Shown: piece by piece, positions 53,967 through 61,423 of the stretch
Numbering within the stretch: position 1 is the stretch's first letter
How the letters are laid out: each line of letters starts with the position of its first letter
NCBI GenBank assembly: GCA_035538335.1
Contig: DATLKN010000038.1
Location: 1 to 64,000, forward strand
DNA: 64,000 nt
Origin: AP-15 sp035538335
GTDB lineage: Bacteria; Pseudomonadota; Alphaproteobacteria; ATCC43930; CGMCC-115725
Direction of reading: 5' to 3'
Notes under the pieces: model-generated
Told to the model about the DNA's origin: nothing
The model's input: only the letters and a program-made list of their open reading frames with translations
The model's database searches: none
Translations under genes and position numbers: made by a program

Positions 53967-54489
53967 AACATCCTTTAGCCTGCCACAGGACCGGGAGAAA
54001 TCTCGACCCAGGTCAGGCGCCCTCCCCTCTTCGCCGCGTCCGCGCTCGCCCCCGTCTTCCTATGCGCAGGCGCGAGGCAAAAAGGATCGGGAGCAAGGCA
54101 TTTATATCGCGCAACCCCCTTATCGCAGGTCCGCGACCGGGACAAGACCCCCGCCGCCTGGCTGTTCTCGCTGTTTTTTGCAGGCAGAAGATCAGCTAGC
54201 CGGCGCACGCTCCACCCGCCTCCGGCGCCCGGCGCCGGGAACCGCGACCCGTTCGCTGCTTCTGCTGGAAAATTGCAGCCAGCCCCTTTCCGCCCGGAAG
54301 CCATAAGACATATCGTTGCCGATACCATACGATGTGAATATGGCAAAATTAGCGTCTGCGTGGACCAGCCTAAATTATCGACCTGTTGAAAGCTCGCGCC
54401 CGGTGAGATGCCCGGTTATGGCCCCGAAGCTGGCTCTCCTAAGGTCCGCTGTCTAGCAACGAGGTTGACCACGCTGGCGTGTAATTGAG
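53967..54489. other. Intergenic region upstream of cobA, no gene recognised
   Basis: About 520 bp. An open frame on the minus strand (53975-54346) has no family similarity and an odd composition, so it was not accepted. I looked for a cobalamin riboswitch B12 box (GCCACTG-like) on the minus strand and did not find one. AT-rich patches near 54310-54380 (for example ATATCGTTGCC) could include promoters. It forms the left flank of the TA island. Confidence 0.5.
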
Positions 54490-55050
54490 TCAGCCCTTTT
54501 GCCGCAACATTTCGGCCTCCTTGCGCCAAGCCGACCAGTCGACCATTGCCGATTCTTCAACCGCCATGTCCTCCGGCGCGAGCTGGTCCGTGAATACTAC
54601 TAGGTTGTGACAGTGCCATCGGGTGCTGGGGACCAGCAGGCCATCGAACCCGAGGAAATAGGCGGCGTCGCCAATCGCTTGGGTGCGCTCATAGTCGGGT
54701 CCGCCATAGCGATCCCCGCGCACGCCGAGCGCCTCGACCGCCGACAGGTCCAAGAGCTGCAGGGCACGCCGGGTGCGGAGCGTGATACGGTGCAGCACCG
54801 AGACCAACTTGGATGGGAACACCGGTTGGCGGCTCAGGTGAAAGTGAATCTCCGCAAGCGATCCCTCGCGCGCGAGCGAGGTGTAGATCACGTCGAACGT
54901 GCCTGGATCCCACCGTGCGGAAGCGGGATAGCCCTGCAGCGGGTCGCGACCCTCACGCGCGATCCGCCACACGGTCCCTTCATAGGGCGTCCGGGGCAGC
55001 GCATCGACTTTATCCAGCAGCTCGAGGTCGCGGGGGCGTCGGCCTGCCAT
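54490..55050 (-). CDS. RES-domain toxin of a RES/Xre toxin-antitoxin system, 186 aa
   Basis: RES-fold protein. The N-terminal Arg (WRIAREGRDPLQGY), a central Tyr-Glu pair (DVIYTSLAREGSLAEIHFH) and a C-terminal Ser region (GLLVPSTRWHCHNLVVF) match the Arg-x-Glu-x-Ser active-site pattern. RES toxins degrade NAD+ (e.g. MbcT, ParT) by phosphorolysis or ADP-ribosylation. It follows its antitoxin gene on the same strand after 9 bp. Conserved length, so probably functional. Confidence 0.85.
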   Translation of the reverse strand: MAGRRPRDLELLDKVDALPRTPYEGTVWRIAREGRDPLQGYPASARWDPGTFDVIYTSLAREGSLAEIHFHLSRQPVFPSKLVSVLHRITLRTRRALQLLDLSAVEALGVRGDRYGGPDYERTQAIGDAAYFLGFDGLLVPSTRWHCHNLVVFTDQLAPEDMAVEESAMVDWSAWRKEAEMLRQKG

Positions 55051-55059
55051 GGACCCCGC

Positions 55060-55401
55060 TCAGATGTAGGCGCCCGAGTCGAGGCGCTCGATCACCGCCA
55101 GCACCTCCTCGGTGCGGCCCTCGTTGATCAGGTCGATTGCGCGTTCGCCGTTCAGCAGTGGATGGCGCGCGTGCAGCCACAGCCGCGTCTCGTCCGGGGT
55201 GTAGAAGTCGGAGAGGCGATCCACGACATAGCGCAGCTCGGCGATCACCGTCTGTGTGCGCAGCGAAGGGACCCCGTTGCCGCGCGACCAGCGCGACACG
55301 GTGGGCGGCGAGGCCCCCACGATGTTGGCGATGTCCTTGCCCTGCAGGCCCCCGCGCTCGCGCAGGTCGTCCAGGATGCGGGCGATGGCGGTCGCCATCA
55401 C
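55060..55401 (-). CDS. Xre/MbcA/ParS-type antitoxin (DUF2384), 113 aa
   Basis: The N-terminal HTH is visible as LQGKDIANIVGASPPTVSRW (residues about 19-38), and the C-terminal DUF2384 toxin-binding domain ends in WLHARHPLLNGERAIDLINEG and a toxin-blocking tail DSGAYI. It binds the toxin and usually represses its own operon. Its start overlaps the stop of the small upstream gene (ATGA). Confidence 0.87.
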   Translation of the reverse strand: MMATAIARILDDLRERGGLQGKDIANIVGASPPTVSRWSRGNGVPSLRTQTVIAELRYVVDRLSDFYTPDETRLWLHARHPLLNGERAIDLINEGRTEEVLAVIERLDSGAYI

Positions 55402-55610
55402 CGCCTCGCGGCGCGAGCGCCGGCCGCCCCGCTGCCGCGGCGCGCCGGAGCCTTCTGATGTGTGAACGTCGAGGCCTCGACCACCACACGCTCCACCGGG
55501 AGGCGGCCGGCCGCGAGAAGCTTCTCGACCTGACGATGGAAGGCACCCAGCCGCAAGTAATGCGCAACCGGCTCCGGCTGGGGGTGCAGATAGACGACGT
55601 TCTTGGACAT
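55398..55610 (-). CDS. Small protein at the head of the RES/Xre operon, 70 aa
   Basis: Seventy residues beginning MSKNVVYLHPQPEPVAHYLR; a middle segment FHRQVEKLLAAGRLPVERVVV and a basic Ala/Arg-rich tail. The first ATG with GGAG seven bases upstream is at 55610. It overlaps the antitoxin start, so the three genes should be translated together. No family recognised; similar openers seem to precede some other RES/Xre pairs, a recollection I cannot check here. Confidence 0.65.
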   Translation of the reverse strand: MSKNVVYLHPQPEPVAHYLRLGAFHRQVEKLLAAGRLPVERVVVEASTFTHQKAPARRGSGAAGARAARR

Positions 55611-55636
55611 GCGGTGCTCCACAGTACGTAGGGAGT

Positions 55637-55665
55637 CATATACAATTTTATTTCACAAATTTCAA
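55637..55665 (-). promoter_or_regulatory. Sigma-70 type promoter of the TA operon
   Basis: Reading leftward: TTGAAA (55665-55660), a 17-base spacer and TATATG (55642-55637), close to the sigma-70 consensus. The region is AT-rich compared with its surroundings. The start codon of the 70-aa gene lies 26 bases past the -10. Confidence 0.6.
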
Positions 55666-55674
55666 CTCCTGAAA
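55660..55674. promoter_or_regulatory. Candidate antitoxin operator
   Basis: TTTCA-ACTCC-TGAAA is a 5-bp inverted repeat that overlaps the -35 element of the TA promoter. TA antitoxins commonly repress their own promoter through such palindromes. Binding is not demonstrated. Confidence 0.45.
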
Positions 55675-56144
55675 TCGTAATGGAACCAGCCTCCTGCTCT
55701 TGGAGCGGTTCGCCCGCGGGACTGAAGGGTCCGGAAGTTGGCGCGGCTCCAAGGCCCGCTGTCGGCGCAGGGGTGTTATCCGATGCGGCAGACGACAGTT
55801 GGCCGTCCACAAACAGCGGAAATTCAAACCGCGGCGCTACCCCACCCTATTTGATCGTCATGGCAAGGCTTTCCATTCGTCATCCCGGCCCACGGGTCAG
55901 CGCCGCGCACGGCCCGGGGATAGTCTCCGGCCCGAACCGAGCCTTCCGCAGGCCCGGATTCGAAAGCATTTTGCAAGGTCCTAGAACGACCTGCTCCGAT
56001 CGTGCGGCGGATAGGTGGACCCCGGCCTGCGCCGGGGTGACGACACGTTCGGCACCGATGGTGGCCCGCGGGTCGCCTCCGGAACGGCCCGCAAGGGCCC
56101 GTCGGCCTGCGCCGGGGCGACGACACGTTCGGCACCGACGTCGG
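55675..56144. repeat. REP-rich and direct-repeat region between the TA operon and the cobA remnant
   Basis: No gene supported. CCCCGGC (56020-56026) and GCCGGGG (56031-56037) form a 7-bp stem with a CTGC loop, a common REP unit. A 45-base segment from 56024 recurs 80 bases later at 56104-56148 with four differences (for example GACGACACGTTCGGCACCGA in both). Another REP unit with TCCCGGCG/CGCCGGGA lies further right at 56295-56312. Confidence 0.6.
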
Positions 56145-56229
56145 CCCGGGTCGCCCGGCCCGGCGCCGACCAGCAGACGCTGCCCGCGGCGAGTTCCGGC
56201 AATGCCGATCGCGCGCTGTCGATCGCGAA
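56145..56229 (-). pseudogene. Decayed duplicate of the cobA 5' end
   Basis: Matches 53881-53966 (first 27 codons of cobA plus a few upstream bases) with one deleted base and five substitutions in 86. The start ATG has become GCG (GCGATCGAC), and the deletion (CCAGCAG for CCAGCCAG) breaks the frame after about 19 codons, so it cannot encode a product. It lies on the far side of the TA island from the real cobA. Confidence 0.8.
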
Positions 56230-56368
56230 CTCGCCCCGGCCCTTTCCCGCCTTCGCCGCACCGGCGAAGGCCGGTATCCATCGGCGGTCGTGGCTCCCGG
56301 CGTTCGCCGGGACGACAATGCAGGACGGCAACGTAGTCATTTCCCGGCGTTTTGCTAAGATCACGCGC

Positions 56369-57442
56369 ATGGCGCGAGAAGAAAACCCGTTGCTGCGCCG
56401 CGGCTGGACGACCGGCGCCTGCGCCGCCGCCGCCGCCCGCGCCGCCTATACGGCGCTCGTTTCGGGCCGCTTTCCCGATCCCGTGGCCTTGCGCCTGCCG
56501 CGCGGCGAGACGCCTTCCTTTCCGCTCGCGCTCAAGGAAATCGGCGCCGGCTTTGCCCGCGCCGGCATCCTCAAGGATGCCGGCGACGATCCCGACGTAA
56601 CGCACGGCGCGCTCGTCATCAGCGAAATCGCCCACGCGCCGGCGGGCGCCGGCATCGTCTTCGCCGCCGGCGAGGGCGTCGGCACCGTCACCCGCCCGGG
56701 CCTCGCGCTGCCGGTCGGCGAGCCGGCGATTAATCCCGGCCCGCGCAAGATGCTGAAGGGCGCGCTTTTCGAGGTCGCCGAAGCGAACGGGCTGCCGCCC
56801 CCCGACCTCAAGGTGACGATCGCGATCCCCGGCGGCGGCAAGCTCGCCGAGAAGACCGTCAACGCGCGGCTGGGAATCGTCGGCGGGCTGTCGGTCCTCG
56901 GCACCACCGGCATCGTCGTGCCTTATTCCTGCGCCTCCTGGATCCATGCGATACATCGCGGCATCGACGTGGCGCGCGCCGCCGGCATCGACCATATCGC
57001 GGCGGCGACCGGCAAGACCTCGGAAGATGCGGTGCGGCGCCTCTACGGCCTGCCGGAGCACGCGCTGATCGACATGGGCGATTTCGTCGGCGGCACGCTC
57101 AAATACCTGCGCCGCCATCCGGTGCGCCGGCTGACGATCGCCGGCGGGTTCGCCAAGCTGGCGAAGCTGGCGCAAGGGCACCTCGACCTGCATTCCTCGC
57201 GCAGCGCGGTCGATCTGGCGGCGCTCGGCGGCATGCTCGCGGCGGCGGGCGGCGAGCCGCCGATGGCGGCGGCGAGCGCCGGCGAGCTGCTGCATGCGGC
57301 CGGCGGGCACAAAGATGCGCTCGCCCATGCCGTCGCCGCGCGCGCCCGCGAGGCGGCGCTCGCGGCGCTCGCCGGCGGCATTGCGGTCGAGGTCGCGATC
57401 ATCGACCGCGACGGCGGCCTTCTCGCGCGGGTCGGCGGATGA
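56369..57442 (+). CDS. cbiD: Cobalt-precorrin-5B (C1)-methyltransferase, CbiD, 357 aa
   Basis: CbiD family. The RRGWTTGACAAAAARAAYTA N-terminus is typical, and GDDPDVTHGALV, GVGTVTRPGLALPVGEPAINP and IIPTGG-like GKTSEDAVRRLYGLP segments follow. CbiD belongs to the early-cobalt route, unlike CobF of the aerobic pathway. The ATG at 56369 has only a weak ribosome site. Followed by cobK with a four-base overlap. Confidence 0.93.
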   Translation: MAREENPLLRRGWTTGACAAAAARAAYTALVSGRFPDPVALRLPRGETPSFPLALKEIGAGFARAGILKDAGDDPDVTHGALVISEIAHAPAGAGIVFAAGEGVGTVTRPGLALPVGEPAINPGPRKMLKGALFEVAEANGLPPPDLKVTIAIPGGGKLAEKTVNARLGIVGGLSVLGTTGIVVPYSCASWIHAIHRGIDVARAAGIDHIAAATGKTSEDAVRRLYGLPEHALIDMGDFVGGTLKYLRRHPVRRLTIAGGFAKLAKLAQGHLDLHSSRSAVDLAALGGMLAAAGGEPPMAAASAGELLHAAGGHKDALAHAVAARAREAALAALAGGIAVEVAIIDRDGGLLARVGG

Positions 57443-58218
57443 GCGCGGAACGCCTCCTGATCCTCGGCGGCACCTTTGAGGCCGGCGCGCTGGCGCGGGC
57501 GGCGCTCGCCCGCTTCGGCGAGCGCCTCGAGGTCACGACATCGCTCGCCGGGCGCACGCAGCGGCCGGGACCCCTCCCCGGCGAGGTGCGCATCGGCGGG
57601 TTCGGCGGGCCGGAGGGGCTCGCCCAATACCTGCGCGAGCACGAGATAGACCGGCTGATCGACGCGACGCACCCGTTTGCCAGCCGAATCTCGGCCGAGG
57701 CGCGGATTGCCTGCGAGCTTGCCGCGGTGCCGCGCCTCATCCTGCTGCGCCCGCCGTGGCGCCGGCATCCGCTCGACCGCTGGGTCGAGGCGGACGACAT
57801 CCCGGCGGCCGCCGCGATCGTCGGGCGCCTCGCCCGGCGTGCCTTTCTGACCGTCGGGCACAGCGACATCGCCGCCTTCGCCGCCGCCCCGCAGGTGCGC
57901 TTTCTCGTGCGCCTCGTCGACCCGCCGCGCACGCCGCTGCCATTGCGCTTTCACGAAATCATCCTGGCGCGCGGGCCCTTCACCCTCGCCGCCGAGCGGC
58001 ACCTGCTGCAGCGCTATGCGATCGAGGCGCTCGTGTGCAAGGCGAGCGGCGGCGCGGCGACCGAGGCGAAAATCCTCGCCGCGCGGGATTTGAGCCTGCC
58101 GGTCGTCATGGTTCGCCGGCCGCCCGTCGAAGCCGGGCCGCGGGCCGATTCGATCGAGGCAGCGCTCGACTGGCTCGCCGGCCCCGCCGCCGCCTTCACA
58201 GCCAGGAGCGCGCGATGA
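57439..58218 (+). CDS. cobK: Precorrin-6A reductase, 259 aa
   Basis: CobK/CbiJ family: ILGGTFEAGALARAAL at the N-terminus, VRIGGFGGPEGLAQYL, IDRLIDATHPFASRIS and the C-terminal LVCKASGGAATEAKILAARD are conserved. It reduces the precorrin ring. ATGA overlaps with both neighbours. Confidence 0.92.
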   Translation: MSAERLLILGGTFEAGALARAALARFGERLEVTTSLAGRTQRPGPLPGEVRIGGFGGPEGLAQYLREHEIDRLIDATHPFASRISAEARIACELAAVPRLILLRPPWRRHPLDRWVEADDIPAAAAIVGRLARRAFLTVGHSDIAAFAAAPQVRFLVRLVDPPRTPLPLRFHEIILARGPFTLAAERHLLQRYAIEALVCKASGGAATEAKILAARDLSLPVVMVRRPPVEAGPRADSIEAALDWLAGPAAAFTARSAR

Positions 58219-58838
58219 GACCCCGCCTGATTGCGATGCTGCCGTTCGCCGCCGCGGTCCTCGTGCCGCTGGGTCCCGCCGCGGCGCAGTCGGACTCGCC
58301 CTCGGCTCCCTCGCTGCCGCTCTGGAGCACCGCGCCCGGCGCCTTCAGCGGCTACTACAACAACGTCGCGCGGGCGGCGGCGCAGAGCGACGCTGCCAAA
58401 GTGCAGCTCCTCATCAGCGACGGCGCAAGCCCCAACGATACCGACGACCGCGGCCGCACCGGGCTGCACATTGCCGCGATGAACGGCAACCTGCAGATCA
58501 TCGCGATCCTGATCAAGGCGGGCGCCAAGATCGACCTGCAAGACCAGCTCGGCGACACGCCGCTTTTCCTCGCAATCGACCGCGATCAGGGCGAGGTGGT
58601 GCGGTTCCTGCTCAGGGCCGGCGCGCGGGTAAACGCCCAGAATCGGAACGGGCTGACGCCGCTGATGGTCGCGGCGCGCCAGGGCAATCTCGATATCGTG
58701 CGGCTGCTGCTCGCCAAAGGGGCCAGCGTCGAGGAGACCGACTACACCGGGCGCGACGCGCTCGGCTGGGCCGCGGAAGGCCACAATCAGGCCGTCGTCG
58801 CGGCGCTGAAGCGGGCCGGCGCCGGAAAGGACGATTGA
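58215..58838 (+). CDS. Secreted ankyrin-repeat protein, 207 aa
   Basis: Signal peptide MRPRLIAMLPFAAAVLVPLG with cleavage near AAAQS. The mature part has four ankyrin repeats of about 33 residues, visible as GRTGLHIAAMNGNLQIIAIL, GDTPLFLAIDRDQGEVVRFL, GLTPLMVAARQGNLDIVRLL and GRDALGWAAEGHNQAVVAAL. A protein-interaction role in the periplasm is likely. Its presence in the cobalamin run is unexplained. Convergent with cobM. Confidence 0.88.
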   Translation: MRPRLIAMLPFAAAVLVPLGPAAAQSDSPSAPSLPLWSTAPGAFSGYYNNVARAAAQSDAAKVQLLISDGASPNDTDDRGRTGLHIAAMNGNLQIIAILIKAGAKIDLQDQLGDTPLFLAIDRDQGEVVRFLLRAGARVNAQNRNGLTPLMVAARQGNLDIVRLLLAKGASVEETDYTGRDALGWAAEGHNQAVVAALKRAGAGKDD

Positions 58839-58842
58839 GGGT

Positions 58843-59604
58843 TCAGCTGCGCCGCGGCCGCAGCAGATGGTGGTGGTCGGCGGCGTAGAGGCGGCTTTCC
58901 GCCGCGTTCTCGGCGGCGAGTACGCGGCCGACCAGGATCAGCGCGGTGCGGGTGATGCCGGCACGCTTCACCCGCTCGCGAATGTCGGCGAGGGTGCCGC
59001 GGATCAGCCGCTCGTCCGGCCAGCTGACGCGGTGCGCGACGACCGCCGGGCAGTCGGCCCCGTAATGCGGAGCGAGCGAGCGCACGACGCGGGCGAGATT
59101 GGCGACCGACAGATGGATTGCGAGCGTCGCGCCGCTGATCGCCAGGCTTTCGAGCGCCTCGCCCGCGGGCATCGGCGACGAGCGCGTCGCGGTGCGGGTC
59201 AGGATCACGGTCTGGGCGATTTCGGGAAGCGTCAGCTCGCGCCCGAGCGCCGCCGCGGCGGCCGCGAAGGACGGCACTCCCGGCGTCACGTCGAAGGCGA
59301 TGCCGAGCGCCGCGAGGCGCCGCATCTGCTCGCCGATCGCGCCGTAGAGCGAAGGGTCGCCCGAGTGCAGCCGCGCCACGTCGAGCCCGGCCCGGTCGGC
59401 CGCGCGCATGTGCTCGACGATCTCCTCGAGCGTCAGCGGCGCGGTGTCGACGATCTGCGCGCCGGGGGGTGCGGCGGCGAGGATCGCGCGCGGCACCAGC
59501 GAGCCCGCATAAAGGCAGACGGCGCAGCTTTCGACGAGGCGCAGGCCGCGCAACGTGATCAGGTCCGGTGCGCCCGGGCCGGCGCCGATGAAATGCACGG
59601 TCAT
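58843..59604 (-). CDS. cobM: Precorrin-4 C11-methyltransferase, 253 aa
   Basis: SAM-dependent corrin methyltransferase of the TP-methylase fold. GAGPGAPDLITLRG begins the protein, YAGSLVPRAIL and LHSGDPSLYGAIGEQMRRL are CobM/CbiF signatures. Its ATG overlaps the cbiG-cobJ stop. Works just after CobJ in the same pathway. Confidence 0.94.
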   Translation of the reverse strand: MTVHFIGAGPGAPDLITLRGLRLVESCAVCLYAGSLVPRAILAAAPPGAQIVDTAPLTLEEIVEHMRAADRAGLDVARLHSGDPSLYGAIGEQMRRLAALGIAFDVTPGVPSFAAAAAALGRELTLPEIAQTVILTRTATRSSPMPAGEALESLAISGATLAIHLSVANLARVVRSLAPHYGADCPAVVAHRVSWPDERLIRGTLADIRERVKRAGITRTALILVGRVLAAENAAESRLYAADHHHLLRPRRS

Positions 59605-61415
59605 CTGGGCGCCCGGTCGAAATAGCCGCGCGGCGTGTAGAGGCGCGGCGGGTCGCCGTCGAGACGGCGCGTGCGGCTGCTGCCGACGATGACGAGGCTC
59701 AGCATGTCGAGCTCGGCCTCGGCGAGTTCGGCGAGGGTGAGAAGGCGACCGCTCTCCCCGGCACGGCCGAGATTGCGGGCGACGAAGACCGGCGTCTGCG
59801 GCGCGCGGTGGCGCAGCAGGATCGCCGCCGCCTGCGCAAGCCGCGTCTGCCGCCGCGCCGAGCGCGGGTTGTAGAGGGCGAGGACGAAATCCCCTGCTGC
59901 CGCCATGTCGAGCCGCTTCTCGATCGCCTGCCACGGCGTCATCAGGTCGGACAGCGAAATCGCGCAGAAATCGTGGCCGAGCGGCGCGCCGGCCCGCGCC
60001 GCCGCCGCCTGCAATGCCGAGACGCCGGGGCAGACGTTGACCGCGACCGCTCGCCAGTCGGGGCGCGACTCACGATCGAGCAGCTCGAAGACGAGCGCGG
60101 CGAGACCGTAGATCCCGGCGTCGCCCGAGGAGACGAGCGCGACCGAGCGGCCTTCGGCGGCGAGGTCGAGCGCGAGGCGCACGCGCGCTTCCTCTTTGCC
60201 GAGCGTACCGCGGTGCAGGTTCTTGGCTGCGACCGCGGCGCCCAACAGATCGAGATAAAGCCCGTAGCCGACGATGTCGGTGGCGGCGGCGAGCGCGGCG
60301 TCCGCCTCGCCGGTGCGCGACGCCGGGTCGCCGGGGCCGATGCCGACGACGGCCAGCGCGCCGCGGGCGCGGCCGAGCGCCTGCGCGTCGATCGGGCGGG
60401 CGGCGCGGGCAACGGCGCAAGTGGCGCCGCGCGACTTCCGCTTTGCGACGACGAGCACGCCGCCCTCGCCGGCCGCCGCGAGCGCCGCTCCTTCCGCGAC
60501 GCCCCAGCAGCCGGTGGCGCGGTAGGCCGCCGCCGAGCGCTCGGTCAGCCGCGGCGTCTCGTCGAGCAGACGCTGCGCCGTGAAGAACCGCGCCGGCACG
60601 CCGAGCGATTGGGCGAGCGCGTGAATGCCGGGCTCGGCGAGCTTCCTGTCGACCGAGACGACCGCCGCGACCGCCTGCGGCGCGAGCCCCGCCGCGGCAA
60701 GGCTCGCATATGCCAGATCGGCGATCTCCCCGGCCGGGCATTCCCGCTCGCAGCCGATGCCGAGGGCCAGGATCGGCGGATGAAAGACGAGCGCCGGCGT
60801 CTGTGCGGCGGCGGCGCGGTCGCTGACCAGCACGCGCGCCTCGGCCTCGGCGGCCCAGGCGATCGGCGCAGCCCGCAGCCAATCGGCGCTGCCGGTCTCG
60901 TCGATCAGCGCGACGCTCGCCCCGGCGAGGAGCGCCGCGGCGACCCGCTTCGCGGCCTCGGGATCGGCGATATGCCAGCCCGGCGGCGGCTCGTCGAGGG
61001 CCAGGCCGAAGCGCAGATCCTCGGCCGTGGTGACCGCCGCGACTGCGCGCAGATGCTCGGCAAGATGCCGCGCCAGCGCATTGCCGCCGTGATGCCCGCC
61101 GAGCAGCGGCACCGCGGCGCTGCCGTCGGCGGCGAGCGCGACGAGCGGCGGCTCTTTCTGCTTGTCGGCGACGAGCGGCGCCACCGCGCGGACGAGGATG
61201 CCGCTCGCGCAGATCCCGAGGATCGGCCGGCCGGCGGCGAAGAGGGCAGCGATATGCGGGACCGCCCGGTCGTAGCTTTCGTCCCACGGCCCGCCGCGCC
61301 CGCGCGGCCCGTGCACGCGCGCCCCGGGCAGGATCTCCTGCACCCGGCGGGCCAATGCCGCGGCGCGCCGGCCGAGGACGACGATCGCCACCCCCTCGGG
61401 AACGCTCCCTTCCAT
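59601..61415 (-). CDS. cobJ: CbiG-CobJ fusion: cobalt-precorrin-5A hydrolase-like domain plus precorrin-3B C17-methyltransferase, 604 aa
   Basis: Residues 1-125 are a CbiG N-terminal domain (GICASGILVRAVAPLV), about 210-345 are the CbiG C-terminal/CobE-like domain (ALGIGCERECPAGEIA), and 353-604 are a complete CobJ/CbiH methyltransferase (VVGIGPGDPASRT and SSGDAGIYGLA). CbiG opens the ring after CobJ/CbiH contraction, so fusing the steps makes sense. The ATG at 61415 lies 8 bp after the MlrC-like gene. The frame also reads on upstream but within that gene. Confidence 0.9.
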   Translation of the reverse strand: MEGSVPEGVAIVVLGRRAAALARRVQEILPGARVHGPRGRGGPWDESYDRAVPHIAALFAAGRPILGICASGILVRAVAPLVADKQKEPPLVALAADGSAAVPLLGGHHGGNALARHLAEHLRAVAAVTTAEDLRFGLALDEPPPGWHIADPEAAKRVAAALLAGASVALIDETGSADWLRAAPIAWAAEAEARVLVSDRAAAAQTPALVFHPPILALGIGCERECPAGEIADLAYASLAAAGLAPQAVAAVVSVDRKLAEPGIHALAQSLGVPARFFTAQRLLDETPRLTERSAAAYRATGCWGVAEGAALAAAGEGGVLVVAKRKSRGATCAVARAARPIDAQALGRARGALAVVGIGPGDPASRTGEADAALAAATDIVGYGLYLDLLGAAVAAKNLHRGTLGKEEARVRLALDLAAEGRSVALVSSGDAGIYGLAALVFELLDRESRPDWRAVAVNVCPGVSALQAAAARAGAPLGHDFCAISLSDLMTPWQAIEKRLDMAAAGDFVLALYNPRSARRQTRLAQAAAILLRHRAPQTPVFVARNLGRAGESGRLLTLAELAEAELDMLSLVIVGSSRTRRLDGDPPRLYTPRGYFDRAPR

Positions 61416-61423
61416 TTTCCGAG

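Noticed and set aside
53975..54346. Open frame of 123 aa upstream of cobA
   Set aside because: No domain, odd composition and no good ribosome site; the region looks non-coding.
53964..54489. Cobalamin riboswitch ahead of cobA
   Set aside because: No B12-box (GCCACTG-like) or recognisable conserved core was found on the minus strand.
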